A stretch of DNA of 12,976 bases from an uncultured Muribaculaceae bacterium (GCA_910586565.1 CAJUIT010000032.1:1-12976); one strand, 5' to 3'; positions 1 to 12,922 are shown, counted from the first letter of the stretch. A program made the numbers and translations. The notes: generated by a model not told the origin, from the letters alone.

Positions 1-656
1 GCGCCCTCAACGGCGAACCCGAATGGGAAGCTAAGGTTATGGAGCTCATGGAAGCAGTTGACAACTGGATTCCCCTGCCTCCCCGCGACATCGACAAACC
101 CTTCCTGATGCCCGTTGAGGACGTGTTCTCAATCACAGGTCGTGGTACCGTTGCTACGGGCCGTATCGAAACCGGTATCGTTAAGGTAGGTGACGAAGTT
201 CAGATCATGGGTCTCGGCGCTAACCTCAAGTCAACCGTAACAGGTGTGGAAATGTTCCGCAAGCTCCTCGATCAGGGTGAAGCAGGCGACAACGTTGGTC
301 TCCTCCTCCGCGGTATCGACAAGAAAGAAATCAAACGTGGTATGGTAATCTGCCACCCGGGTGTTGTTAAGCCCCACAGCAAGTTCAAAGCTTCTGTCTA
401 CATCCTGAAGAAGGAAGAAGGTGGCCGTCACACTCCGTTCCACAACCACTACCGTCCCCAGTTCTACGTTCGTACACTCGACGTAACCGGTGAGATCACT
501 CTCCCCGAAGGCGTAGAAATGGTAATGCCCGGTGACCACGTTGAAATCATCGTTGATCTCATCACTCCCGTAGCTTGCGACCAGGGTCTCCGTTTCGCTA
601 TCCGTGAAGGTGGCCGCACCGTTGGTTCGGGTCAGATCACCGAAATCCTCGACTAA
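1..656 (+). CDS. tuf: Elongation factor Tu, C-terminal part (5' truncated by window edge)
   Basis: EF-Tu is the GTPase that delivers aminoacyl-tRNA to the ribosomal A site. The reading frame is open from base 3 and ends at TAA 654-656, giving about 217 residues of a protein usually near 395, so the GTP-binding G domain lies outside the window except for its last segment (ALNGEPEWE). Visible are domain 2, starting near PVEDVFSITGRGTVATGRIE, and domain 3, with EGGRHTPF, YRPQFYVRT, ELPEG-like LPEGVEMVMPGD and the C-terminal GLRFAIREGGRTVGSG. These are textbook EF-Tu signatures with no break or missing block. An internal ATG at position 39 is not the start, because the EF-Tu match continues upstream of it to the window edge. 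The gene sits just before tRNA-Trp and secE, the usual Bacteroidales arrangement, and no promoter is evident between them, so co-transcription is likely. Confidence 0.98.
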   Translation, partial: ALNGEPEWEAKVMELMEAVDNWIPLPPRDIDKPFLMPVEDVFSITGRGTVATGRIETGIVKVGDEVQIMGLGANLKSTVTGVEMFRKLLDQGEAGDNVGLLLRGIDKKEIKRGMVICHPGVVKPHSKFKASVYILKKEEGGRHTPFHNHYRPQFYVRTLDVTGEITLPEGVEMVMPGDHVEIIVDLITPVACDQGLRFAIREGGRTVGSGQITEILD

Positions 657-712
657 TACGGCTCATGAGCGACAGCCGAAAGGATTGAAGCTCACAACCG
701 GTTATCGATAAA

Positions 713-753
713 AACTCCGGCGGCTTTTGCCGCGAGGCTTGAGCGCCGGAGTT
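713..753 (+). other. Hairpin between tuf and tRNA-Trp
   Basis: AACTCCGGCG (713-722) is perfectly complementary to CGCCGGAGTT (744-753), a 10-bp stem ending four bases before the mature 5' end of tRNA-Trp. The loop holds a competing small hairpin, CGGC-TTTT-GCCG (721-732), which uses the last two bases of the left arm. No U-run follows, so it does not look like a factor-independent terminator. A role as a spacer structure for processing of the tuf-tRNA transcript (RNase III/RNase P side) is inference. The remaining spacer 657-712 holds only short palindromes (GCTCATGAGC 661-670, AACCGGTT 696-703) with no clear function. Confidence 0.5.
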
Positions 754-757
754 ACCT

Positions 758-833
758 ACGGGTTTAGCTCAGTTGGTAGAGCACTGGTCTCCAAAACCAG
801 GTGTCGGGAGTTCGAGTCTCTCAACCCGTGCCA
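758..833 (+). tRNA. trnW: tRNA-Trp (anticodon CCA)
   Basis: A complete 76-nt cloverleaf with the 3' CCA encoded (831-833). The acceptor stem ACGGGTT (758-764) pairs with AACCCGT (823-829), followed by discriminator G830. The D-arm contains TAGCTCAGTTGGTAGAGC. The anticodon stem is CTGGT/ACCAG (784-788/796-800) with a seven-base loop CTCCAAA, placing CCA at 791-793, so it reads UGG for tryptophan. The T-arm GGGAG-TTCGAGT-CTCTC has one G-U pair. It lies between tuf and secE without its own visible promoter or terminator and is probably cut out of the tuf-secE transcript. Confidence 0.97.
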
Positions 834-844
834 ATAAAAACGGA

Positions 845-1045
845 ATGAAAAAATTGAAATTACTTACGAATATAGAGGAGTCTTATGACGAGTTACGCTA
901 TAAGACTTCTTGGCCTACTAAGACGCAGTTGATCAAGAGCGCTTGCATCGTGATGTTAGCTTCCGTGATTATCGCATTGATAATCTTCATCATGGATCAA
1001 GTGGTCGACAACATCATGCACCTGATTTACAGCCTCGGCAAGTAA
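845..1045 (+). CDS. secE: Preprotein translocase subunit SecE
   Basis: SecE is the small essential clamp subunit of the SecYEG channel in the inner membrane. The frame is open back into tRNA-Trp, but translation cannot sensibly begin there. The first ATG after the tRNA, at 845, gives a 66-residue protein of the expected size for short, single-span SecE. It starts MKKLKLLTNIEES. An amphipathic cytoplasmic segment carries the family motif YDELRYKTSWPTK (about residues 14-26, with the conserved W-P-T at 23-25). One transmembrane helix follows at about residues 33-51 (rich in I, L, V, A), then a short tail. The start lies 11 bases after the tRNA CCA end, and nusG begins 21 bases after the stop. 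That secE-nusG pairing is nearly universal in bacteria and supports the call. Confidence 0.95.
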   Translation: MKKLKLLTNIEESYDELRYKTSWPTKTQLIKSACIVMLASVIIALIIFIMDQVVDNIMHLIYSLGK

Positions 1046-1066
1046 TCTTTAAAGTGGAATAAATCA

Positions 1067-1618
1067 ATGGCTGAAACTAAAAGAGCATGGTACGTGCTGC
1101 GTGCCATTTCAGGAAAGGAAGCTAAGGTCAAGGAATTGCTCGAAGGGGCAATGAAGAACACCGACCTCGGCAACCACGTTTTCCAGGTGTTGATTCCCAC
1201 CGAAAAGGTTTTGACTATTAAGAACGGAAAAAAGGTTGTTAAAGAAAAGAACCTTTATTCGGGCTATGTCTTTGTTGAAGCTGAACTGATCGGTGAGGTG
1301 GTTCACGAGCTGGTTAACACCACTAATGTTATTGACTTCCTCAAAGGGCGCGGAAAGGATGCAAAACCCGAACCGCTGCGCGAGAGCGAAGTTATGCGCA
1401 TGCTCGGCACTGCCGACGACATCAATGAGAATCTCGAAGAGGGCGTTAACGACTACATGGTTGGCGAAATTGTGAAAGTCAACTCCGGTGCGTTCAACGG
1501 CTTCAACGGCAAGATTACTGAAGTGTTGCCCGAGAAGAAAAAACTCAGGGTCATGGTTAAGATTTTCGGCCGCGAAACTCCGCTGGAGTTGGAAAACTCG
1601 CAGGTCGAACGCGAATAA
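1067..1618 (+). CDS. nusG: Transcription termination/antitermination factor NusG
   Basis: NusG (183 aa) binds the clamp of elongating RNA polymerase through its N-terminal NGN domain and couples it to Rho or ribosomal protein S10 through its C-terminal KOW domain. The N-terminus carries the family pattern RAWYVLRAISGKEAKVKELLE (residues 6-26) and the LYSGYVFVEAEL block. The KOW domain runs from about residue 133, with GEIVKVNSGAFNGFNGKITEV, to the end. The length is normal and there is no inserted domain of the NusG-paralogue (UpxY/LoaP) type, so this is the housekeeping copy. The start is the first ATG in frame, preceded by A-rich AATAAATCA and no Shine-Dalgarno. A terminator-like hairpin begins at the stop codon. 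Its target, RpoC, is encoded downstream in the same cluster. Confidence 0.97.
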   Translation: MAETKRAWYVLRAISGKEAKVKELLEGAMKNTDLGNHVFQVLIPTEKVLTIKNGKKVVKEKNLYSGYVFVEAELIGEVVHELVNTTNVIDFLKGRGKDAKPEPLRESEVMRMLGTADDINENLEEGVNDYMVGEIVKVNSGAFNGFNGKITEVLPEKKKLRVMVKIFGRETPLELENSQVERE

Positions 1619-1660
1619 AAGCCCTTAGGCTTCCCCTTGCGGGAAAGCACGAGGGTTTTT
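1617..1660 (+). terminator. Terminator-like hairpin directly after nusG
   Basis: AAAAGCCCT (1617-1625, overlapping the last two bases of the nusG stop codon) can pair with AGGGTTTTT (1652-1660) through nine pairs, one of them G-U. Inside it GCTTCCC (1629-1635) pairs with GGGAAAGC (1641-1648) with one bulged A. The right arm ends in five T. This resembles an intrinsic terminator, although the U-run is itself paired in the outer stem and short. Since rplK lies downstream with no recognisable promoter, it may be a partial terminator or attenuator rather than a full stop. Confidence 0.55.
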
Positions 1661-1920
1661 CAACGCAGTTCCTTCCCCAGGCGAGGGGATGTTGAGGTTG
1701 GAATCGGAGCAGGAGCTTGCTGCTGTGAAGAGATGACTGAGACAACCGCCTACCCGATGAGGGAAAAGCCGGCGACGGACCGGAATCGAAAAGTCCAGAG
1801 TGTTTTGGACAGCGTTCGCAAGTAAAGGCGCCCCGAAGAGGCCCGCACCGATGGTTACGCATCAGGAGGGTTATTACTGAAAGGCGCGATTCGTAACACT
1901 AAATAATGATTTTTTAAACA
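1661..1920 (+). promoter_or_regulatory. Structured nusG-rplK spacer, probable rplK leader
   Basis: About 260 bases between the nusG terminator-like hairpin and rplK hold no convincing gene. I see several candidate stems: TCCCC/GGGGA (1674-1678/1685-1689), a long-range GGTTG/CAACC (1696-1700/1743-1747) enclosing AGCAG...CTGCT, GTCCAGA/TTTGGAC with a GTGT loop (1793-1799/1804-1810), and the rplK-proximal hairpin listed separately. No TAnnTTTG -7 box is present on the + strand. A 62-codon TTG-start frame (1637-1825) and a minus-strand frame crossing the region resemble nothing I know and are not annotated. A structured 5' leader acting on the L11-L1 genes is the most economical reading, but it is inferred. 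Confidence 0.45.
1854..1897 (+). promoter_or_regulatory. Hairpin upstream of rplK, candidate L1 operator
   Basis: GTTACG-C-ATC (1854-1863) pairs with GAT-T-CGTAAC (1888-1897), a 9-bp stem with one C/U mismatch, 23 bases before the rplK ATG. The interior (1864-1887) contains AGGAGGG and may form a short TCAG/CTGA stem, leaving an asymmetric internal loop. In many bacteria and archaea L1 represses the L11-L1 genes by binding a leader hairpin with an asymmetric loop that mimics its 23S rRNA site, so position and shape fit. I cannot match the conserved L1-contact bases with confidence. AGGAGGG has no start codon at the right distance, so it is not acting as a ribosome-binding site here. Confidence 0.35.
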
Positions 1921-2364
1921 ATGGCAAAAGAAGTAGCCGGACAGATCAAATTGCAGATTAAAGGCGGCGCGGCAAATCCCTCGCCTCCAGTGGGTCCCGC
2001 CCTCGGCTCCAAGGGTATCAACATCATGGAGTTCTGCAAGCAGTTCAACGCCCGCACCCAGGATAAGGCCGGTAAGGTTCTTCCTGTAATCATCACCTAC
2101 TACACAGACAAGAGCTTCGATTTCATCGTTAAGACTCCCCCTGTGGCAATCCAGTTGATGGAAGTTGCAAAAATCAAGAAAGGTTCTGCGCAGCCCAACC
2201 GTCAGAAAGTAGCTGAGATTACCTGGGAACAGGTTAAGACAATCGCCACCGACAAAATGCCCGACCTCAACTGCTTCACAGTTGAATCGGCAATGCGTAT
2301 GGTAGCCGGAACGGCCAGAAGCATGGGTATCACCGTAAAAGGGGCATTCCCTGAAAACGTTTAA
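1921..2364 (+). CDS. rplK: 50S ribosomal protein L11
   Basis: L11 (147 aa) binds the GTPase-associated region of 23S rRNA at the stalk base and is needed for factor GTPase activation and RelA-dependent stringent response. The N-terminal domain carries the proline-rich loop NPSPPVGPALGSKGINIMEF (residues 19-38), the thiopeptide-contact region, then KTPP near residue 77. The C-terminal rRNA-binding domain ends with VAGTARSMGITV. Length equals the family norm. The start is ATG 1921, preceded by TTTTTTAAACA and no Shine-Dalgarno, and the product begins MAKEVAGQIKLQI as expected. rplA follows after 14 bases, so the two are certainly cotranscribed. Confidence 0.98.
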   Translation: MAKEVAGQIKLQIKGGAANPSPPVGPALGSKGINIMEFCKQFNARTQDKAGKVLPVIITYYTDKSFDFIVKTPPVAIQLMEVAKIKKGSAQPNRQKVAEITWEQVKTIATDKMPDLNCFTVESAMRMVAGTARSMGITVKGAFPENV

Positions 2365-2378
2365 TAACTTCAATTGAA

Positions 2379-3074
2379 ATGGGTAAACTTACAAAAAATC
2401 AAAAGTTAGCTTTAGAGAAGATTGAAGCCGGGAAAGCCTACTCGCTCGCCGAGGCCGCAGAGAAAGTAAAAGAAACGAACTATGCCAAGTTCGACGCATC
2501 GTTCGACATCGACGTTCGCCTGGGTGTTGACCCCCGTAAGGCAAACCAGATGGTTCGTGGCGTTGTTACTCTGCCCCACGGCACAGGCAAACAGATTCGC
2601 GTTCTCGTGCTCTGCAACCCCGATGCTGAATCAGCCGCTAAGGCAGCCGGAGCCGACTATGTCGGTCTGGACGAATATATCGAGAAGATCAAGGGTGGAT
2701 GGACCGACGTTGACGTTATCATCACCCAGCCCGCAATCATGGGTAAAATCGGTGCCCTCGGCCGTATCCTCGGTCCCCGTGGCCTGATGCCTAACCCCAA
2801 GAGCGGCACCGTTACAGTTGACGTTGCCAAGGCTGTTGAGGAAGTTAAGAAGGGTAAGATTGACTTCAAGGTTGACAAAAACGGTATCGTGCACACATCG
2901 CTCGGTAAGGTTTCCTTCACTCCCGAACAGATGAAGGAGAACGCCCGCGAGTTCATCAACACTCTGATTAAGCTTAAGCCTGCTACGGCAAAGGGTACAT
3001 ATATCAAGAGTATTTATCTTTCCAGTACGATGGGTCCCGGCATCAAGGTCGACTCCAAGACCATTGACGATTAA
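2379..3074 (+). CDS. rplA: 50S ribosomal protein L1
   Basis: L1 (231 aa) forms the mobile stalk on the E-site side of the large subunit, helps release deacylated tRNA, and in many bacteria represses translation of its own L11-L1 mRNA. The two-domain fold is recognisable from YAKFDASFDIDVRLGVDPRKANQ-type sequence near residues 35-57, the GPRGLMPNPKSGTV block of domain II, and domain I returning with IDFKVDKNGIVHTSLGKVSF. The C-terminal STMGPGIKVD keeps T217 and M218, which contact RNA in characterised L1 proteins. Length is typical. The ATG is preceded by ACTTCAATTGAA. The stop lies only 18 bases before rplJ. Confidence 0.98.
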   Translation: MGKLTKNQKLALEKIEAGKAYSLAEAAEKVKETNYAKFDASFDIDVRLGVDPRKANQMVRGVVTLPHGTGKQIRVLVLCNPDAESAAKAAGADYVGLDEYIEKIKGGWTDVDVIITQPAIMGKIGALGRILGPRGLMPNPKSGTVTVDVAKAVEEVKKGKIDFKVDKNGIVHTSLGKVSFTPEQMKENAREFINTLIKLKPATAKGTYIKSIYLSSTMGPGIKVDSKTIDD

Positions 3075-3092
3075 TCCAAAAAACTGACGACA

Positions 3093-3617
3093 ATGAAAAA
3101 GGAAGATAAAGGCATAATCATTGATAAAATCGCCGAAACTCTCAAAGAGTACAGCTGCTTCTACCTGGTAGAAACCGCCGGCCTCAATGCAGAGCGCACC
3201 TCTGAGCTCCGCCGCGCTTGCTTCAAGAGCGACATCAAGCTCATGGTTGTAAAGAACACTCTTCTTCACAAAGCGCTTGAGAAAATCGGTGGCGAGTTCG
3301 ACGAACTCTATCCCGCGCTGAAAGGCTCGACCTCTGTAATGTTCGCTAACGTGGGCAATGCTCCCGCAAAGCTGCTTAAGGATTTCAAGAAGAAGGACGA
3401 TGTTCTTCCCCGCCTGAAAGCCGCTTATGTTGAGGAAACCGTTTATGTTGGTGAAGATCAGATCGACACCCTGGCAAGCATCAAGAGCAAGAACGAGCTT
3501 ATCGCCGACGTTGTGGCTCTGCTCCAGTCGCCTGCGAAGAATGTTGTTTCAGCCCTCACATCGGGTGGCAGCAAGCTTCACGGCATCCTCGAAACCCTCT
3601 CCAAAAAAGAAAACTAA
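3093..3617 (+). CDS. rplJ: 50S ribosomal protein L10
   Basis: L10 (174 aa) is the stalk scaffold: its N-terminal domain sits on 23S rRNA beside L11 and its C-terminal helix carries the L7/L12 dimers. Diagnostic parts are the N-terminal MKKEDKGIIIDKIAETLKEY, the ELRRACFKSDIKLMVVKNTLLHKALE core (about residues 39-64), and a C-terminal helical tail from about residue 145 (NVVSALTSGGSKLHGILETL) for L12 docking. Length is normal. The start follows CTGACGACA, with no Shine-Dalgarno. Only 18 bases separate it from rplA, too few for the L10-binding leader that precedes rplJ in E. coli and B. subtilis. Confidence 0.98.
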   Translation: MKKEDKGIIIDKIAETLKEYSCFYLVETAGLNAERTSELRRACFKSDIKLMVVKNTLLHKALEKIGGEFDELYPALKGSTSVMFANVGNAPAKLLKDFKKKDDVLPRLKAAYVEETVYVGEDQIDTLASIKSKNELIADVVALLQSPAKNVVSALTSGGSKLHGILETLSKKEN

Positions 3618-3656
3618 TCATCACTTTTTGAATAAAACAAATAAAAATATACTACA

Positions 3657-4031
3657 ATGGCAGATTTAAAAGCATTCGCAGAACAACTCGTTAACCTCAC
3701 TGTTAAGGAAGTAAACGAACTCGCTCAGATCCTCAAAGACGAATACGGCATCGAACCCGCAGCTGCAGCCGTAGCTGTTGCCGCTGGTCCCGCCGCAGGT
3801 GCACCCGCCGCTGAAGAAAAGACTTCGTTTGACGTTGTTCTGAAATCGGCCGGCTCCGCTAAACTTCAGGTTGTTAAGCTCGTTAAGGAACTTACCGGTC
3901 TGGGCCTCAAGGAAGCCAAAGAAATGGTTGACGGCGCTCCCAGCGTTCTCAAAGAAGGTCTTGACAAAGCAGCCGCTGAGGATCTCAAGAAGAACCTCGA
4001 AGAAGCCGGCGCTGAAGTTGAGCTGAAATAA
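3657..4031 (+). CDS. rplL: 50S ribosomal protein L7/L12
   Basis: L7/L12 (124 aa) is the multi-copy stalk protein that recruits and activates translational GTPases. Three parts are clear: an N-terminal dimerisation and L10-binding domain (1-33, ADLKAFAEQLVNLTVKEVNELAQ), a flexible Ala/Pro/Gly hinge (about 34-53), and the globular C-terminal domain (56-124) with the conserved factor-binding helix GLGLKEAKEMVDGAP (81-95). Length is normal. The start is preceded by a 39-bp strongly A/T-rich spacer ending ATATACTACA, unlike the GC-rich coding sequence around it, which fits efficient Shine-Dalgarno-independent initiation for a protein needed in several copies per ribosome. A strong terminator follows the stop. 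Confidence 0.98.
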   Translation: MADLKAFAEQLVNLTVKEVNELAQILKDEYGIEPAAAAVAVAAGPAAGAPAAEEKTSFDVVLKSAGSAKLQVVKLVKELTGLGLKEAKEMVDGAPSVLKEGLDKAAAEDLKKNLEEAGAEVELK

Positions 4032-4057
4032 TAACGAACCTGCCCAACAGGCGTTCA

Positions 4058-4096
4058 GGTTAAGTGTCTGCCGCAAGGCAGATGCTTAACCTTTTT
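4058..4096 (+). terminator. Intrinsic terminator/attenuator between rplL and rpoB
   Basis: GGTTAAG (4058-4064) pairs with CTTAACC (4085-4091), a TG/TG pair of wobbles continues the helix, and TCTGCC (4067-4072) pairs with GGCAGA (4077-4082) around a GCAA tetraloop. TTTTT follows at 4092-4096. A 15-bp stem with a GNRA-type loop and a U-run is the classical intrinsic terminator form. It lies 26 bases after the rplL stop. As rpoBC must still be expressed, partial read-through, as at the E. coli rplL-rpoB attenuator, is the likely behaviour; that step is inferred from position. Confidence 0.88.
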
Positions 4097-4124
4097 GCGT
4101 AACAAGAGGGGTGGTTTTAACATA

Positions 4125-4149
4125 GTTTGTGAAAGTTTGTGAAAGTTTA
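4125..4149 (+). repeat. Tandem 10-bp direct repeat
   Basis: GTTTGTGAAA occurs twice head to tail (4125-4134 and 4135-4144), followed by a partial third copy, GTTTA. Each unit contains TTTG, the -33 motif of Bacteroidota promoters, but no -7 box lies at the right distance. It could be a protein-binding site or a slippage product. Confidence 0.7.
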
Positions 4150-4183
4150 CGTTCATTTAACTCAATAGAGCTATGTGCACGTT

Positions 4184-4220
4184 AACCTGACAGTGGCATG
4201 ACGTTCATACACTGCAGGTT
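4184..4220 (+). other. Hairpin in the rpoB leader
   Basis: AACCTG-A-CAGTG (4184-4195) pairs with CACTG-CAGGTT (4210-4220): eleven pairs with a single bulged A. The loop can form a further ATGA/TCAT stem (4198-4201/4205-4208). No U-run follows, so it is not a terminator. Its base sequence AACCTG/CAGGTT also occurs at 4037-4042/4056-4061 next to the attenuator. Confidence 0.5.
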
Positions 4221-4335
4221 GCGATAAAACCGACAAGCACGGGGGCATCCTCAAGCTTCACCTCAAGCCGGCCGAGGCAGTTCTGCCTCAGTCCGACAAC
4301 GCAAAATACTGATTTACCCCGCCATAGGGGATTAT

Positions 4336-4360
4336 CTCTCTTTCCGATTTCCTCTCTTTC
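4336..4360 (+). repeat. Short direct repeat upstream of rpoB
   Basis: CTCTCTTTC occurs at 4336-4344 and again at 4352-4360, 16 bases apart, 35 bases before the rpoB ATG in a pyrimidine-rich tract. Function unknown; it may simply be low-complexity leader sequence. Confidence 0.5.
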
Positions 4361-4394
4361 TGAAATCATCGAGTTTAAGTAACAGATTCAATAG

Positions 4395-8207
<3,813 letters not shown>

Positions 8208-8220
8208 AAGAGGTGCTTTC

Positions 8221-8272
8221 CGCGTTGTATAACAGGGGCTTGCGCATCAGCCTGCCCCGTTGCCGCAACGCG
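8221..8272 (+). other. Large hairpin 1 in the rpoB-rpoC spacer
   Basis: CGCGTTG (8221-8227) pairs perfectly with CAACGCG (8266-8272). Within it AAC-A-GGGGC (8231-8239) pairs with GCCCCGTT (8254-8261), with one bulged A. The two helices stack across a small internal loop (TAT opposite GCCG). It begins 13 bases after the rpoB stop and has no U-run, so it looks like an RNA processing or stability element rather than a terminator. Confidence 0.6.
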
Positions 8273-8296
8273 ATGGCAAAACGCTTTCATAACTTA

Positions 8297-8352
8297 ACCG
8301 CCGGGGAGGGGCGGTTCCCCACAGCGGGGAAATTCACCCTCCCCCCGGCGGT
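8297..8352 (+). other. Large GC-rich hairpin 2 in the rpoB-rpoC spacer
   Basis: ACCGCCGGGG (8297-8306) pairs with CCCCGGCGGT (8343-8352), and AGGG (8307-8310) with CCCT (8337-8340) across a CC bulge. An inner stem TTCCCC/GGGGAA (8315-8320/8326-8331) caps it. A very stable structure is expected. It is followed by CAAACCAACGAAAA and not by a U-run. It ends 32 bases before the rpoC ATG, leaving the A-rich initiation region single-stranded. A cleavage site or stability element separating rpoB and rpoC mRNA is inferred. Confidence 0.65.
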
Positions 8353-8384
8353 CAAACCAACGAAAAAACTCTCTTTAACACAAT

Positions 8385-12677
<4,293 letters not shown>

Positions 12678-12683
12678 TGTTCC

Positions 12684-12703
12684 GGAACCGCCACAGCGGT
12701 TCC
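12684..12703 (+). other. Perfect short hairpin after rpoC
   Basis: GGAACCGC (12684-12691) and GCGGTTCC (12696-12703) form a perfect 8-bp stem with a CACA loop, six bases after the rpoC stop. No U-run follows. It stands just in front of the main terminator and may protect the mRNA 3' end. Confidence 0.6.
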
Positions 12704-12716
12704 CCTCACATAAACC

Positions 12717-12753
12717 AAAACGCCCGCGGTTCAACCAAGCCGCGGGCGTTTTT
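12717..12753 (+). terminator. Strong intrinsic terminator of the operon after rpoC
   Basis: CGCCCGCGG (12721-12729) pairs perfectly with CCGCGGGCG (12740-12748), extended by AAAA/TTTT on the outside to a 13-bp stem, with a loop of ten bases and a T-run at 12749-12753. The A-run on the left arm means that it could also terminate transcription arriving from the right. It closes the rpoBC transcript before the tRNA-Pro promoter. Confidence 0.92.
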
Positions 12754-12830
12754 CATTATATAAGCGGGCCGATTCATAAAAAAACTTAAAAGTGAAGAGC
12801 CGGTTCCAATAAGTTTTGGCAATCGCTAAT

Positions 12831-12861
12831 TTTGCGGTTTAGGAAAAAAACGCTAACTTTG
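12831..12861 (+). promoter_or_regulatory. Bacteroidota-type promoter for tRNA-Pro
   Basis: The -7 box TAACTTTG (12854-12861) matches the consensus TAnnTTTG exactly, and TTTG at 12831-12834 lies 19 bases upstream, the usual spacing of the -33 element. Transcription would start near 12868, leaving a leader of about 55 bases before tRNA-Pro. The -33 TTTG is itself the end of a second perfect -7 match, TAATTTTG (12827-12834), which has no clear -33 partner. Confidence 0.8.
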
Positions 12862-12922
12862 CACCACTCAATTGCGCGTTAAGTAGGTCAAGAGAGGCCT
12901 ATTCTGCGTGATGCGGAGCATT

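Larger units (their letters stand above)
4097..4394 (+). promoter_or_regulatory. Long rpoB leader/spacer
   Basis: About 300 bases between the attenuator and rpoB hold no intact gene. The stretch contains tandem 10-mers (4125-4144), a bulged 11-bp hairpin (4184-4220), a perfect GAGGCAG/CTGCCTC stem (4274-4280/4283-4289), a CCCC/GGGG hairpin (4317-4320/4327-4330), a pyrimidine-rich repeat (4336-4360), and a stop-to-stop frame of 36 codons (4202-4312) with coding-like composition but no start. I find no perfect TAnnTTTG box; the closest, around 4122-4129 (ATAGTTTG), mismatches at both of the first two bases. An rpoB promoter here is therefore possible but not visible. Confidence 0.5.

Noticed and set aside
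773..844. Extended N-terminus of secE starting inside tRNA-Trp
   Set aside because: The extension would be translated from the tRNA itself; the ATG at 845 gives a normal SecE N-terminus.
1755..1812. Hammerhead-ribozyme-like sequence (CCGATGAG, then CGAAAAGTCC with a hairpin)
   Set aside because: The core should read CUGAUGA and the third stem should be followed by a UH cleavage site. Here the core has C for the U, the stem is followed by AGC, and the stem pairing does not close.
1637..1862. Small frames in the nusG-rplK spacer (a 62-codon TTG-start frame on + and a 101-codon frame on -)
   Set aside because: No recognisable family, no initiation context, and the frames run across strong stem-loops and into nusG on the minus strand. 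RNA structure explains the region better.
1864..1870. AGGAGGG as a ribosome-binding site
   Set aside because: The rplK ATG is 50 bases downstream, no other start codon is at the proper distance, and the other genes here do not use Shine-Dalgarno sequences.
4122..4129. ATAGTTTG as a promoter -7 box for rpoB
   Set aside because: It mismatches the invariant TA of TAnnTTTG and has no TTTG at 19-21 bp upstream.
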